Positions 41,013-49,303 of a stretch of DNA of 56,502 nt are shown in pieces. The notes beneath the pieces are model-generated. The model had not been told where the DNA came from. It did not search any database and worked only from the letters and a program-made list of their open reading frames with translations. Each line of letters opens with the position of its first letter. Within the stretch, counting starts at the first letter, position 1. The position numbers and the translations under genes are program-made. This DNA is from an uncultured Winogradskyella sp. (lineage in GTDB: Bacteria > Bacteroidota > Bacteroidia > Flavobacteriales > Flavobacteriaceae), in the NCBI RefSeq assembly GCF_937958655.1, contig NZ_CALGNH010000007.1, positions 1 through 56,502 on the forward strand, given 5' to 3'.

Positions 41013-42002
41013 TTACCATTTTTCATTGGCTATATCTGGCCAAATGTTATCCTCATAAATTCTTTTAATACCATCGATTTGTTCTAAAGTTAGATTAGGT
41101 TGTGCGGATGCCATTGTATTTGCTATAGCCTGAGCAGGGCTAGATGCACCAGGAATAACACAGCTTACCTCTTTAAACATTAAAATCCACCTTAGAGCTA
41201 TTTTAACTAAATCTACATCTTTAGGAAAAAGTTCTTTGATCTCTTTAACAGCTTTTAATCCATTATTATAATCTACTCCAGAAAATGTTTCACCTTTATC
41301 AAACATTTCCCCATTTCGGTTAAATGAGCGATGATCGTTTTTATTAAATTGAGTTGATGGTGAAAATTTCCCTGTCAACAGCCCACTTGCTAAGGGTACT
41401 CTAGCTATTATACCAACATTATTTTTAGCAGCTAAAGCAAAGAAATCATTTGCAGGACGCTGCCTTAACATATTAAAAATAATCTGTACTGTAGTAACGT
41501 TGCTATATGTAATTGCTTTTTTAGCTTCATCAATTTTCTCAACACTAACACCCAAGTTTAAAATTTTACCTTCTTTTTTTAAGGTATCAAAAAGGTCAAA
41601 TATTTCGGGTCTATCATAGGTTTCGGTAGGAGGACAATGCAGCTGAATTAGATCTAAAGTTTCTAGTCCCATACGCATTAAACTATCTTCTACAAATTTT
41701 CGTAATGCGGTTGTTTGGTAGGCTTTGTCGTTATGAGGCGAAAGTTGTCGGCCACATTTTGTTGCAACATATATTCTCTCACTACGAGACTTAATGAGTC
41801 GACCGATTGCTTTTTCGCTATCACCATCATTATAAACATCTGCCGTATCAATAAAATTAACACCATTATCAATGGCCAGATTAAGAATTTTATCGGCATT
41901 GTTATGATTAAAATCTTGGCCCCATTTGCCTCCTAATTGCCAAGTACCTAATCCAATTTCAGAGACTTCAAATTCTGTTTTTCCGAGTAAACGCTTATTC
42001 AT
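41013..42002 (-). CDS. Aldo/keto reductase
   Basis: 329 residues. AKR signatures: FIDTADVYNDGDSEKAIGRL with catalytic Asp and Tyr, YVATKCGR with Lys, and DLIQLHCPP with His, i.e. the full tetrad. The C-terminal NADPH-binding region IPGASSPAQAIANTMASAQ is standard. Substrate unknown; related proteins act on sugars or small aldehydes. It lies 61 bp downstream of the sirtuin gene on the same strand, with no sign of functional linkage. Confidence 0.95.
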   Translation of the reverse strand: MNKRLLGKTEFEVSEIGLGTWQLGGKWGQDFNHNNADKILNLAIDNGVNFIDTADVYNDGDSEKAIGRLIKSRSERIYVATKCGRQLSPHNDKAYQTTALRKFVEDSLMRMGLETLDLIQLHCPPTETYDRPEIFDLFDTLKKEGKILNLGVSVEKIDEAKKAITYSNVTTVQIIFNMLRQRPANDFFALAAKNNVGIIARVPLASGLLTGKFSPSTQFNKNDHRSFNRNGEMFDKGETFSGVDYNNGLKAVKEIKELFPKDVDLVKIALRWILMFKEVSCVIPGASSPAQAIANTMASAQPNLTLEQIDGIKRIYEDNIWPDIANEKW

Positions 42003-42063
42003 TTTTGTTAATTTATGTTTTTAAAATAGGGCATTATTATATGTTATAAAGTCATTATCGTTA

Positions 42064-42744
42064 TCAATTTTTCTTTAATAAGTCTATAAAATCTATCATA
42101 CCTTTGGTGGCTTGTTTAGGAATTACCTTAATGTAAGGATTGCTGGTTATAGCGGGTTTTGGATCTATATAATAGATTTTAGTGTCTGGTTGCACATAAT
42201 GCATTAAACTTGCTGCAGGATAAACTTGCATACTAGTTCCTATAATTACCAGAATATCGGCAGCATAACAAATTTTAATCGCTGTGTCAATCATGGGTAC
42301 GTCCTCGCCAAACCATACAATATGAGGTCTTAATTGGTAGCCCTTATCGCAAGTGTCACCCAGATTGATATCTTCGGTCCAAACCTTAATGTCCTTAGGG
42401 TTTCCAGTACTTCTAATTTTACGTAATTCGCCATGGAGATGCACAACATCAGTACTACCTGCACGCTCATGTAAATCATCTACATTTTGAGTAATGATGG
42501 TAACTTTGTATTCATTTTCAAGATCAGCTAAGTTTTTATGAGCTTGGTTGGGTTCTACGTCTTTGAGTTGACGACGTCTTTGGTTATAAAATTCTAACAC
42601 CAATTCAGGATTTTGTTGAAATCCTGCTGGCGAGGCCACTTGCATAACATCATGCCCTTCCCAAAGTCCGTCATGGTCTCTAAAGGTTTTTACACCACTT
42701 TCGGCACTCATACCTGCTCCTGTTAAAACTACGATGTGTTTCAT
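42064..42744 (-). CDS. cobB: NAD-dependent protein deacylase (sirtuin), zinc site absent
   Basis: 226 residues. NAD-binding GAGMSAESGVKTFRDHDGLW, TQNVDDLHERAG and catalytic His in VVHLHGEL (about residue 104) are all present, as is the FGEDVP motif. The acyl-pocket pair Tyr53 and Arg56 (EFYNQRRRQL) suggests removal of succinyl or malonyl groups as in SIRT5/CobB. The zinc module between HLHGEL and LRPHIVWFGE should have four cysteines (CxxC ... CxxC); here it has one (GDTCDKG), so no zinc tetrathiolate can form. The core enzyme may still fold, as in other zinc-less relatives. Confidence 0.92.
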   Translation of the reverse strand: MKHIVVLTGAGMSAESGVKTFRDHDGLWEGHDVMQVASPAGFQQNPELVLEFYNQRRRQLKDVEPNQAHKNLADLENEYKVTIITQNVDDLHERAGSTDVVHLHGELRKIRSTGNPKDIKVWTEDINLGDTCDKGYQLRPHIVWFGEDVPMIDTAIKICYAADILVIIGTSMQVYPAASLMHYVQPDTKIYYIDPKPAITSNPYIKVIPKQATKGMIDFIDLLKKN

Positions 42745-42802
42745 TTTTTAAAAGTAATCAATTCCGATTTCATTTTCGACTTCAACTTCGACTTCAATTT
42801 CA

Positions 42803-42810
42803 TACTTTTG
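42803..42810 (+). promoter_or_regulatory. -7 box of trmH, nearly leaderless
   Basis: TACTTTTG ends only 4 bp before the trmH ATG at 42815. With the start point a few bases after this box, the transcript would begin at or very near the start codon. The -33 element is not clear. Confidence 0.45.
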
Positions 42811-42814
42811 GTGT

Positions 42815-43471
42815 ATGTCAGACCTAAAACTTTTAGAACATTTAGAATCCTACCTCACTGAAAACCGAAGAACACGTTTTAAAAACGTTTTAGCACAACG
42901 GACTAAGCATTTTACTGTAGCTACTGAGGATGTATATCAACTGCATAATACCAGTGCGGTTATTCGCTCTTGTGATGTTTTTGGTATACAAGAAGTAAAT
43001 ATTGTTGAAGAGGTGAACTCTAAACAGATTGATAGAGAAATAGCTATGGGAGCGCAAAAGTGGGTAGACCTTAATCGCTATAATACAACAAAGGCTTGTA
43101 TTGAAGATCTAAAGTCTAAAGGCTACCAGATTGTAGCCACAAGTCCACATGCTGAGGATTGTGATTTAATAGATTTTGATATTTCTAAAAAATCTTGTTT
43201 TTTCTTTGGTAGAGAAACTGAGGGTTTATCTCAACAGGTACTAGATGATGCGGATTGTTTTTTAAAAATACCAATGGTGGGTTTTACGGAAAGCTTAAAT
43301 ATTTCAGTATCAGCCGCAATTATATTGCAGCATGTCACCTCAAAACTACGCAATTCTAATATAGATTGGAAGTTGTCTAAAGACGAGTTAATTACAAAAC
43401 GATTAGATTGGATTAAAAAAACAATTAAGGACTACGATACTATAGTAGATCGATATTATGAATCTAACTAA
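42815..43471 (+). CDS. trmH: tRNA (guanosine-18 2'-O) methyltransferase, SpoU family
   Basis: 218 residues. SpoU knot motifs are complete: ENRRTRFKNVLAQRTKHFTV (motif 1 Arg in NRRTRF), the SAM-binding FFFGRETEGLSQQVLDDADC, and motif 3 KIPMVGFTESLNISVSAAII. TrmH itself starts with a helical N-terminal region as here. It methylates the ribose of G18 in tRNA. The start codon immediately follows a -7 box. The gene ends 22 bp from the stop of the convergent regulatory-domain protein. Confidence 0.93.
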   Translation: MSDLKLLEHLESYLTENRRTRFKNVLAQRTKHFTVATEDVYQLHNTSAVIRSCDVFGIQEVNIVEEVNSKQIDREIAMGAQKWVDLNRYNTTKACIEDLKSKGYQIVATSPHAEDCDLIDFDISKKSCFFFGRETEGLSQQVLDDADCFLKIPMVGFTESLNISVSAAIILQHVTSKLRNSNIDWKLSKDELITKRLDWIKKTIKDYDTIVDRYYESN

Positions 43472-43493
43472 ACGTTTATAATCACCTTTTTAT

Positions 43494-44303
43494 TTAAGCT
43501 CTGTTTTTTCTTTTACTTTTTTTACGGTCTTTACTGCGTTGAATTACTTTATATTCTTCATAACACTCACTAATAGCATCTAATACTTGGAGGTCGTTTG
43601 CCGTATTTATAAAGTTTTTTGAGTAGTTACACTGGTTTATAATTTCATCTAAATCAAATTTTGTAACCTGAAGTAAGACCATAAGCATTTCCCTATCAAA
43701 ACGTTTTGCGAGTTGATTTCTAATTTCGTCGTCCTCTTTCATTTTTTTCAGCTTTCTCATTTCGTTTGGTTTTTTTCCAAACATATTATATAAGAAGTCA
43801 GCAGGGTTAAATATAGCGCCCAATACTTTAGTAGCAATATTGGATTTACCACCTTCATAAGCCTTGCCATATAAGCCAGATATACGATACTGATTATTAG
43901 ACTGAATAGGCACTTGCTTCATGTCTACTTCTAAATAACCCGTTAATTGTAGTTGCCTAACAGTTACTTCCTCTAACGCTAATGCTAATTCGGTCATCAC
44001 TATTTCGGTATTCCCAAATTTTAACCAATCATTTGTTACTCTAACTTTTATAGATTTATAACCTAGGTAGGAAAGGTGTAAGGTATCGTTAGCCTTGGCT
44101 TTGATCTCAAAGGCACCATTATCGTCGGTTGCAGTCCCTACAACTTGATTAATATTTACAATATTAACTTCGCTTAAAGGGGCTTCTGTAGTAGAGCTCG
44201 TTATGGTTCCTTTTACTGTTTTAGGACTATCAACAGCAGTACTATCTTGACCAAAGCCAATAACCGTAGATAGACATAAAATAAAAATGAGAAAAAAGCG
44301 CAT
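43494..44303 (-). CDS. Secreted protein with carboxypeptidase-regulatory-like domain
   Basis: 269 residues from MRFFLIFILCLSTVIGFGQD, a signal peptide (an ATG three codons upstream is possible). Residues 30-110 form the CarboxypepD-regulatory-like beta-sandwich with VKGTITSSTTEAPLSEVNIV and LHLSYLGYKSIKVRVTN, the domain that also starts SusC-type receptors. After it comes an unmatched helical region (KMKEDDEIRNQLAKRFDREM) instead of a plug and barrel. The C-terminus is strongly basic (SKDRKKSKRKNRA). Location is the periplasm; role unknown. Confidence 0.85.
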   Translation of the reverse strand: MRFFLIFILCLSTVIGFGQDSTAVDSPKTVKGTITSSTTEAPLSEVNIVNINQVVGTATDDNGAFEIKAKANDTLHLSYLGYKSIKVRVTNDWLKFGNTEIVMTELALALEEVTVRQLQLTGYLEVDMKQVPIQSNNQYRISGLYGKAYEGGKSNIATKVLGAIFNPADFLYNMFGKKPNEMRKLKKMKEDDEIRNQLAKRFDREMLMVLLQVTKFDLDEIINQCNYSKNFINTANDLQVLDAISECYEEYKVIQRSKDRKKSKRKNRA

Positions 44304-44412
44304 TACATACATTTACACGATAAAGGTACTAAACTAAACGCATTTATAGACTAAAGATTTTACACATTTGACTAAATATTAACGTTTACTCATAGTATAG
44401 GTAAACCATGTC

Positions 44413-46215
44413 TTATTTACGACGAGAGCGTCTTGGCCTCTCTGATGGTGAGCCAGAACGTCTCGGTTTTGAGTTATCGTCTCTTTTTGGTCTTCGTTCG
44501 GACCTGTTGTTGCTAGAATCGGACCTTCTAGAGCGTCTTTCTTCTCTTGGTTTGTCGCTACGTCTTCTGCCACCACGGTTTCTATCGCGTCTTCCTCCAC
44601 CACCTCGGCCTTTGTTTTCACTGACTTCAACATTAACAAAACGTCCGTTGTGTTTATAATCTGTAAAGAACGCAAGGACTTTTTCTTGTTGTGTTTTTTC
44701 AGTATTAAAGAATGAAAAACTGTCTTTTACATCGACTTTAAAGACATCATCGCGGCCTAAGTCTAACACTTCTTTTAGGAAATCTTTTAAAGACATCCAA
44801 TCGTAACCATCCTTGCGACCAACATTAATAAAGTAACGTGAGTCATTAGATTGCTTACCGTAGTCTCTGTCTCCACCAGAATCTCTAGAGTCTGAAACTG
44901 ATAAATCTTTAGATTTCTGATAATAGTTGAAAAAACGCGAAAACTCTACCGAGAAAAACTTCTTTATTAATTCTTCTTTTTCAGTATCCTTAAATAACTC
45001 GTTGATGTTATCTAGGTATTTATCAATCTCATGGTTAACTTCTGTATTGTGCACTTTATTAGCTAAGCTCATAAGCTGTACTTCGCAGATTTCCATACCA
45101 GAGGGAATAGCTTTCTTTTCAAACTGCTTTTTAATAATGCGTTCAATACTTTTTATTTTTCTTACCTCGCTTTTGGCAACAATAACCATAGATACGCCAG
45201 TTTTACCTGCACGTCCTGTACGGCCAGAACGGTGTGTATAAGTTTCAATTTCGTCAGGTAATTGGTAATTAATTACGTGTGTAATATCATCAACATCAAT
45301 ACCTCTCGCAGCAACATCAGTAGCTACTAGCATTTGTATTTGCTTGTTTCTAAAGGACTTCATTACTAAGTCACGCTGATTTTGGCTTAAATCACCATGA
45401 AGTGCGCCTGCAGAATAGCCGCTCTCCACAAGCTTTTCTGCCACACGCTGTGTATCGCGTTTCGTTCTGCAGAAAATTACAGAAAATATATCTGGGTTAG
45501 CATCTGCCAAACGTTTTAGCGCTAAATAACGATCTCTACCATTAACAAGATAATACTCATGGGAGACATTGCTTGTACTTTCATTTTTATTACCTACTGT
45601 AATTTCAATAGGATCGTACATAAATTTCTTTGCAATTGTAGCCACTTCCTTTGGCATAGTTGCTGAGAATAACCAAGTACTTTTATCGTCTGGTGTATGC
45701 GATAAGATGTTTGTAATATCCTCATAAAAGCCCATATTAAGCATTTCGTCTGCTTCATCTAAAACACTGTATTGTATTTTAGAAATATCAACCAACCGTC
45801 TGCTAATCATATCTTTCATACGACCAGGTGTTGCTACAATAATTTGAGCGCCACGTTTTACTTGCTTCGCTTGTTCAGTAATACTTGCACCTCCATAGAT
45901 GGCTACAACGTTTAAACCTTTACAATACTTACCGTACAACTTAAGCTCATTGGTAATTTGTAAACATAACTCTCGTGTGGGAGATAGGATAAGCCCTTGA
46001 GTGGTTCTGCTGTTGACATCAATTTTTTGTAGCATTGGGAAACCAAAAGCAGCTGTTTTACCAGTACCAGTTTGGGCTAAAGCCACTAAATCAGCTTCTT
46101 CCTCTAATAATAATGGGATTGCTTTTTGTTGAACTTCGCTAGGGTTTTCAAAACCTAAATCATTAATAGCATTGATAAGGTCTTCGTTAAGACCAAGTTC
46201 TTGGAATGTACTCAT
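44413..46215 (-). CDS. deaD: DEAD-box RNA helicase with DbpA-like RNA-binding domain
   Basis: 600 residues. Helicase motifs: Q motif FENPSEVQQKAIPLL, Walker A AQTGTGKTAAF, DEAD in VLDEADEMLNMG, SAT in FSATMPKE, and HRSGRTGR (YTHRSGRTGRAG). Beyond residue 440 lies the DbpA/CsdA RNA-binding domain (YFINVGRKDGYDWMSLKDFL) and a tail of Arg, Gly and Ser (GRGGGGRRDRNRGGRRRSD). DeaD unwinds RNA in ribosome assembly and cold adaptation. A leader of about 185 nt with four hairpins precedes it, which suggests control by RNA structure or temperature. Confidence 0.95.
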   Translation of the reverse strand: MSTFQELGLNEDLINAINDLGFENPSEVQQKAIPLLLEEEADLVALAQTGTGKTAAFGFPMLQKIDVNSRTTQGLILSPTRELCLQITNELKLYGKYCKGLNVVAIYGGASITEQAKQVKRGAQIIVATPGRMKDMISRRLVDISKIQYSVLDEADEMLNMGFYEDITNILSHTPDDKSTWLFSATMPKEVATIAKKFMYDPIEITVGNKNESTSNVSHEYYLVNGRDRYLALKRLADANPDIFSVIFCRTKRDTQRVAEKLVESGYSAGALHGDLSQNQRDLVMKSFRNKQIQMLVATDVAARGIDVDDITHVINYQLPDEIETYTHRSGRTGRAGKTGVSMVIVAKSEVRKIKSIERIIKKQFEKKAIPSGMEICEVQLMSLANKVHNTEVNHEIDKYLDNINELFKDTEKEELIKKFFSVEFSRFFNYYQKSKDLSVSDSRDSGGDRDYGKQSNDSRYFINVGRKDGYDWMSLKDFLKEVLDLGRDDVFKVDVKDSFSFFNTEKTQQEKVLAFFTDYKHNGRFVNVEVSENKGRGGGGRRDRNRGGRRRSDKPREERRSRRSDSSNNRSERRPKRDDNSKPRRSGSPSERPRRSRRK

Positions 46216-46414
46216 TCTATAAGTATTTATAAGTTGTTATGAGGTACTATTTAGAAGTGTATCGACATAACAACAACCTTAATAAGGTTAACTCGCCTTG
46301 TTATAAAAGCCATTGGGCTTTAAAGGCTGAAATACTTCTTTTTAGCACATCCCTCACCTTGAGGGTTTACTCTTGCTTTAAACTCTAATTTATATTTAAA
46401 GCGCTGCAAATATA
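46216..46414 (-). promoter_or_regulatory. Promoter and long structured 5' leader of deaD
   Basis: On minus, TATATTTG (46414-46407) is the -7 box, giving a leader of about 185 nt. It holds, in order: CCCTCA/TGAGGG (46365-46351), AAAGCC/GGCTTT (46321-46306), AACCTT/AAGGTT (46289-46275) and GTTGTTATG/CATAACAAC (46274-46233, 24-nt loop), the last ending 17 nt before the ATG. No ORF of note is in the leader. Each stem is exact. Confidence 0.7.
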
Positions 46415-46447
46415 GACTTTTAAAAAGATTGTAAGAATATTAAGTGA

Positions 46448-47011
46448 TCAATTTGATGGCTTAGTTTGGTAGAGCGCAATAGCTTTCAGATAATTCTGGG
46501 CACCTTTCATACTTAAATCGTATATGAAACCATCTAATTTTGGATGGTTGATTGCAATCCATTTTACCAGTAGATCTTTTTCTTTTTGCCATGTATCCCA
46601 ATCTGCATTTAAGCAGTCTAAAGTTTCAATTTTATATATGTTTCCAGATTTTAGGTAAAACTTAAATTTACAGGTTAAGGGATTGTTTTTTAGAAATTTA
46701 AATTTTAATGAACGGCTCTCAACTGTAGCAATACTAATAGAGGGTGTAATTGAATCTATGTTTTTTAAGTTGTATTTTGTATTAAAAACTGAGTCCCATT
46801 TAAAGTGTTGGTAAAACGTATTTTTATTAAACGGCATTATATAATCACCTTCTATAATTGTTATTCTATCTGCAATGTGCGTGTTTATATCTTTAAAGTT
46901 GGAGGCATTTAAACCTTTATAATATGCTGTAATCGGATCTAACTTACGCGTCTGTTTTGTTGAACAACTTAGTACAATAAGTACCAAAAAAAGATACGTA
47001 AATGACTTCAT
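46448..47011 (-). CDS. Lipoprotein of unknown function
   Basis: 187 residues from MKSFTYLFLVLIVLSCSTKQ with a lipobox (Cys at 16). The longer reading from 47083 would overlap the upstream gene and hide the signal peptide. The rest has alternating strands and a WxxWQKEKDLLVKW helix near the end; no family recognised. It lies 46 bp after the coiled-coil protein gene on the same strand and probably shares its transcript. Confidence 0.65.
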   Translation of the reverse strand: MKSFTYLFLVLIVLSCSTKQTRKLDPITAYYKGLNASNFKDINTHIADRITIIEGDYIMPFNKNTFYQHFKWDSVFNTKYNLKNIDSITPSISIATVESRSLKFKFLKNNPLTCKFKFYLKSGNIYKIETLDCLNADWDTWQKEKDLLVKWIAINHPKLDGFIYDLSMKGAQNYLKAIALYQTKPSN

Positions 47012-47057
47012 AAAAACCTTATGCCTTGCTCTAAACGTTATAAACGCATGTAATTTA

Positions 47058-47684
47058 CTAAGACTTATTTTTGTTAATTTCATCTTGAAGTTGACGTCTT
47101 ACCTTTTGCTCACGTTCTAGTGCTACACGTCTGTGATCTTCATATTCAGTTTCTACTTCTTCCAACTTATTTTTAGCATCTCTGGTAAGTGCATTACTGT
47201 TTTTAAACTTGCAAATAAAAAATACTGCTAATGCTAATAAAGCGGCAACAATACTCCACATTAATACATTATAATTAGTCTTACCCATTTGTACACCAAA
47301 AAGTGCCATGCTATCTTTTTCTTCGTTAGTATTTAAAAGATCTACTTGCGTGTTTTGAAGTTGTGTTTTTAAACTTTCAATCTCTTTATTTTGCTGTTCT
47401 ACGGTTTTCTCCGAACTGTTTAATTTAGTGTAGGTAGTTTTTAGAGAGTCTAGTACATTAGATTTTAATTTTAATAGCCAAATTTGTTTTACAGCTTCAT
47501 AGGGTTGTCCGTTGGTGCCTTTAAAGTTGCCAGATTTTCTAAAAACATATTCAAATTGGCTATTAATGTTTCCACTGTTTAACGAGTATTTTTCGTCTAT
47601 ATCATTAAGCTTTTGCTGTGCATTTGTAAACTGTAAATTACATGTAATTAAAAGTGCTACAGAGATTTTGGTTAAGAATTTCAT
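47058..47684 (-). CDS. Membrane protein with two coiled coils
   Basis: 208 residues: signal peptide MKFLTKISVALLITCNLQFT, a periplasmic part with a coiled coil (about residues 75-120, LNSSEKTVEQQNKEIESLKT), one membrane helix near residues 138-158 (LMWSIVAALLALAVFFICKF), and a cytoplasmic coiled coil (LEEVETEYEDHRRVALEREQ). It spans the inner membrane like a sensor or scaffold. Relatives in Flavobacteriaceae are sometimes mislabelled as tRNA methyltransferases; nothing here supports that. Function unknown. Confidence 0.7.
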   Translation of the reverse strand: MKFLTKISVALLITCNLQFTNAQQKLNDIDEKYSLNSGNINSQFEYVFRKSGNFKGTNGQPYEAVKQIWLLKLKSNVLDSLKTTYTKLNSSEKTVEQQNKEIESLKTQLQNTQVDLLNTNEEKDSMALFGVQMGKTNYNVLMWSIVAALLALAVFFICKFKNSNALTRDAKNKLEEVETEYEDHRRVALEREQKVRRQLQDEINKNKS

Positions 47685-47818
47685 CCGTAATTATATTTTG
47701 GTTGGATTGGATTAATGAAGTGCCAAGATAATAATTTTATAAGCATGTTATAATTATTAACTAACAAATAGCCTCTCAAAATATGAGAGGCATAAGTATA
47801 TACGAACCAAATTTAATT

Positions 47819-48559
47819 TTAGATGTTGATAATGCTTAAAGGACTAATATTTGTTATGTTGTTAGTATCTAAACTGTACTGATATAAACCGTTTTCGCCA
47901 ATGAGCACCAATATGTTATTGTTAATAATAACATCAAAACTATTTACATTAATAGAGGTTACTAATTGCGAATTTTCGGGATCTGAAATATCAAAAACCT
48001 TAACTTCATCATCACAAACGAAGAGATAATCTCCGTAAAGACCTAAGCCAATAGGCCTCGTGAGGTTTCTAGAGGATATTAAAACCGGATTTGTAATGTC
48101 ATTGATGTCATAAATTTCTAGAACATTAAGATTAACGCCACAACCTATATTAGTATGCAGGGTAACAAAGGCATGAGTCTCATTAGCGACAACAGGATCG
48201 CATGCTGTTAAATGCTGAACGTCAGAAACGTAAGTAGGTTCTTCTGGATTGTTAATGTTGTAGATGTACATACCATTTCTAGAGCCAATGTATAAGTGGT
48301 TCTTTAAATGAAATAGAGTTTCAATATTAAAGCCAATATTAACTGTATTAACCAATACGGGTTGCTGTTGGTCTACAATACTAAATACATTTAGGTTTGT
48401 ATCATCAACCACGTAAAGGTAATCTGAGTACAGTGCAAATCTGGCCAAAGAACCTCCTTGTCCAGTTTCATTAAAGGTAGAGGCATCATTGGATGCGCTG
48501 TCTGAGCTACAACCTAGTAATAGTGTTATAATTATGAGTAAAGTATATATGTTTTTCAT
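47819..48559 (-). CDS. LVIVD-repeat lipoprotein (beta-propeller)
   Basis: 246 residues. Signal MKNIYTLLIIITLLLGCSSD with lipobox (Cys at 17). Repeats of the LVIVD type are seen in DYLYVVDDTNLNVFSIVDQQ, GMYIYNINNPEEPTYVSDVQ, VLEIYDINDITNPVLISS and EVKVFDISDPENSQLVTSIN. These form a small beta-propeller on the outer surface of a membrane. It follows a second lipoprotein with similar repeats on the same strand (62-bp gap). No enzyme residues. Confidence 0.8.
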   Translation of the reverse strand: MKNIYTLLIIITLLLGCSSDSASNDASTFNETGQGGSLARFALYSDYLYVVDDTNLNVFSIVDQQQPVLVNTVNIGFNIETLFHLKNHLYIGSRNGMYIYNINNPEEPTYVSDVQHLTACDPVVANETHAFVTLHTNIGCGVNLNVLEIYDINDITNPVLISSRNLTRPIGLGLYGDYLFVCDDEVKVFDISDPENSQLVTSINVNSFDVIINNNILVLIGENGLYQYSLDTNNITNISPLSIINI

Positions 48560-48620
48560 CTGTTTTAATTTTTATAAACCTGCGATAGGTTAAAGTATAA
48601 TAGCTATAGTTTTAGACTAA

Positions 48621-49133
48621 TTAATCTGCAGGTATCCAATCTACTACGATTTCATCTTCGCCAACTCCAAAATACACTGGACCATCTGGTGTCCATATCT
48701 GCGGGAATACGTTAGCAATGCGTTTTGTAATAGTTAAACTCTCATTACTTTCATCTAAGGTAAAGGCGATAAGATCTCTTGCATTATTAGCATAAAAAAC
48801 AGTATTTTTTATACTTAGATCCGAAGACCCTAAAACCTGAATAAAGCCTATATTTACAGGATTGGCTGGATCCGTATTATTAATAACATGAAATCCTTTA
48901 TTGACTTCGTTTATAAAAATAAAATTACCTTTTACGTAAATCTTACCGGAATTTTCTATGGATCTTGGTGTGTTTTCTATAAAGGTTGAAGCCTCAAATT
49001 CTGAACGTTGTATTACAACTGGCTCGTAGTTCATTCGGCCTTCAATGACTTCACCACCGTCTATTCCCCAATTAATACAGTTTTGAAATAAAAGAATCGT
49101 AGCAACAAAAATTACCAACTTGATTTTTTTCAT
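48621..49133 (-). CDS. LVIVD-repeat-like lipoprotein, short
   Basis: 170 residues. Signal MKKIKLVIFVATILLFQNC ends at a lipobox-like Cys19. One or two LVIVD-like units are visible (KIYVKGNFIFINEVNKGFHV then INNTDPANPVNIGFIQV). Acidic C-terminus. It is the first of a two-gene lipoprotein unit; the downstream protein has the same repeat. Together they could form one propeller, but this is only a guess from size. Family membership is moderate. Confidence 0.65.
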   Translation of the reverse strand: MKKIKLVIFVATILLFQNCINWGIDGGEVIEGRMNYEPVVIQRSEFEASTFIENTPRSIENSGKIYVKGNFIFINEVNKGFHVINNTDPANPVNIGFIQVLGSSDLSIKNTVFYANNARDLIAFTLDESNESLTITKRIANVFPQIWTPDGPVYFGVGEDEIVVDWIPAD

Positions 49134-49251
49134 AATTGATTGATGTTTTAGTTAAAATATAATTCCGTGGGTATGAATTTATTTAGTAGATGTAATTAGA
49201 GCTAAACGGTTGCGTTAAAAACAAATTATTTATGAATAATGATATGTAAAC

Positions 49252-49282
49252 AAAAAAAATCTTGCTATTAGCAAGATTTTTA
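49252..49282 (-). terminator. Terminator after the GAPDH gene
   Basis: AAATCTTGCT/AGCAAGATTT, a 10-bp stem with a 3-nt loop, followed on minus by eight T. It lies 22 bp after the GAPDH stop codon. Confidence 0.88.
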
Positions 49283-49303
49283 AATTTCCTTTTTCAAGAG
49301 TTT

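Noticed and set aside
44379..44675. 98-residue minus ORF and an overlapping plus ORF at the end of deaD
   Set aside because: Out-of-frame readings of the Arg/Gly/Ser-rich tail, which is low in stop codons in all frames.
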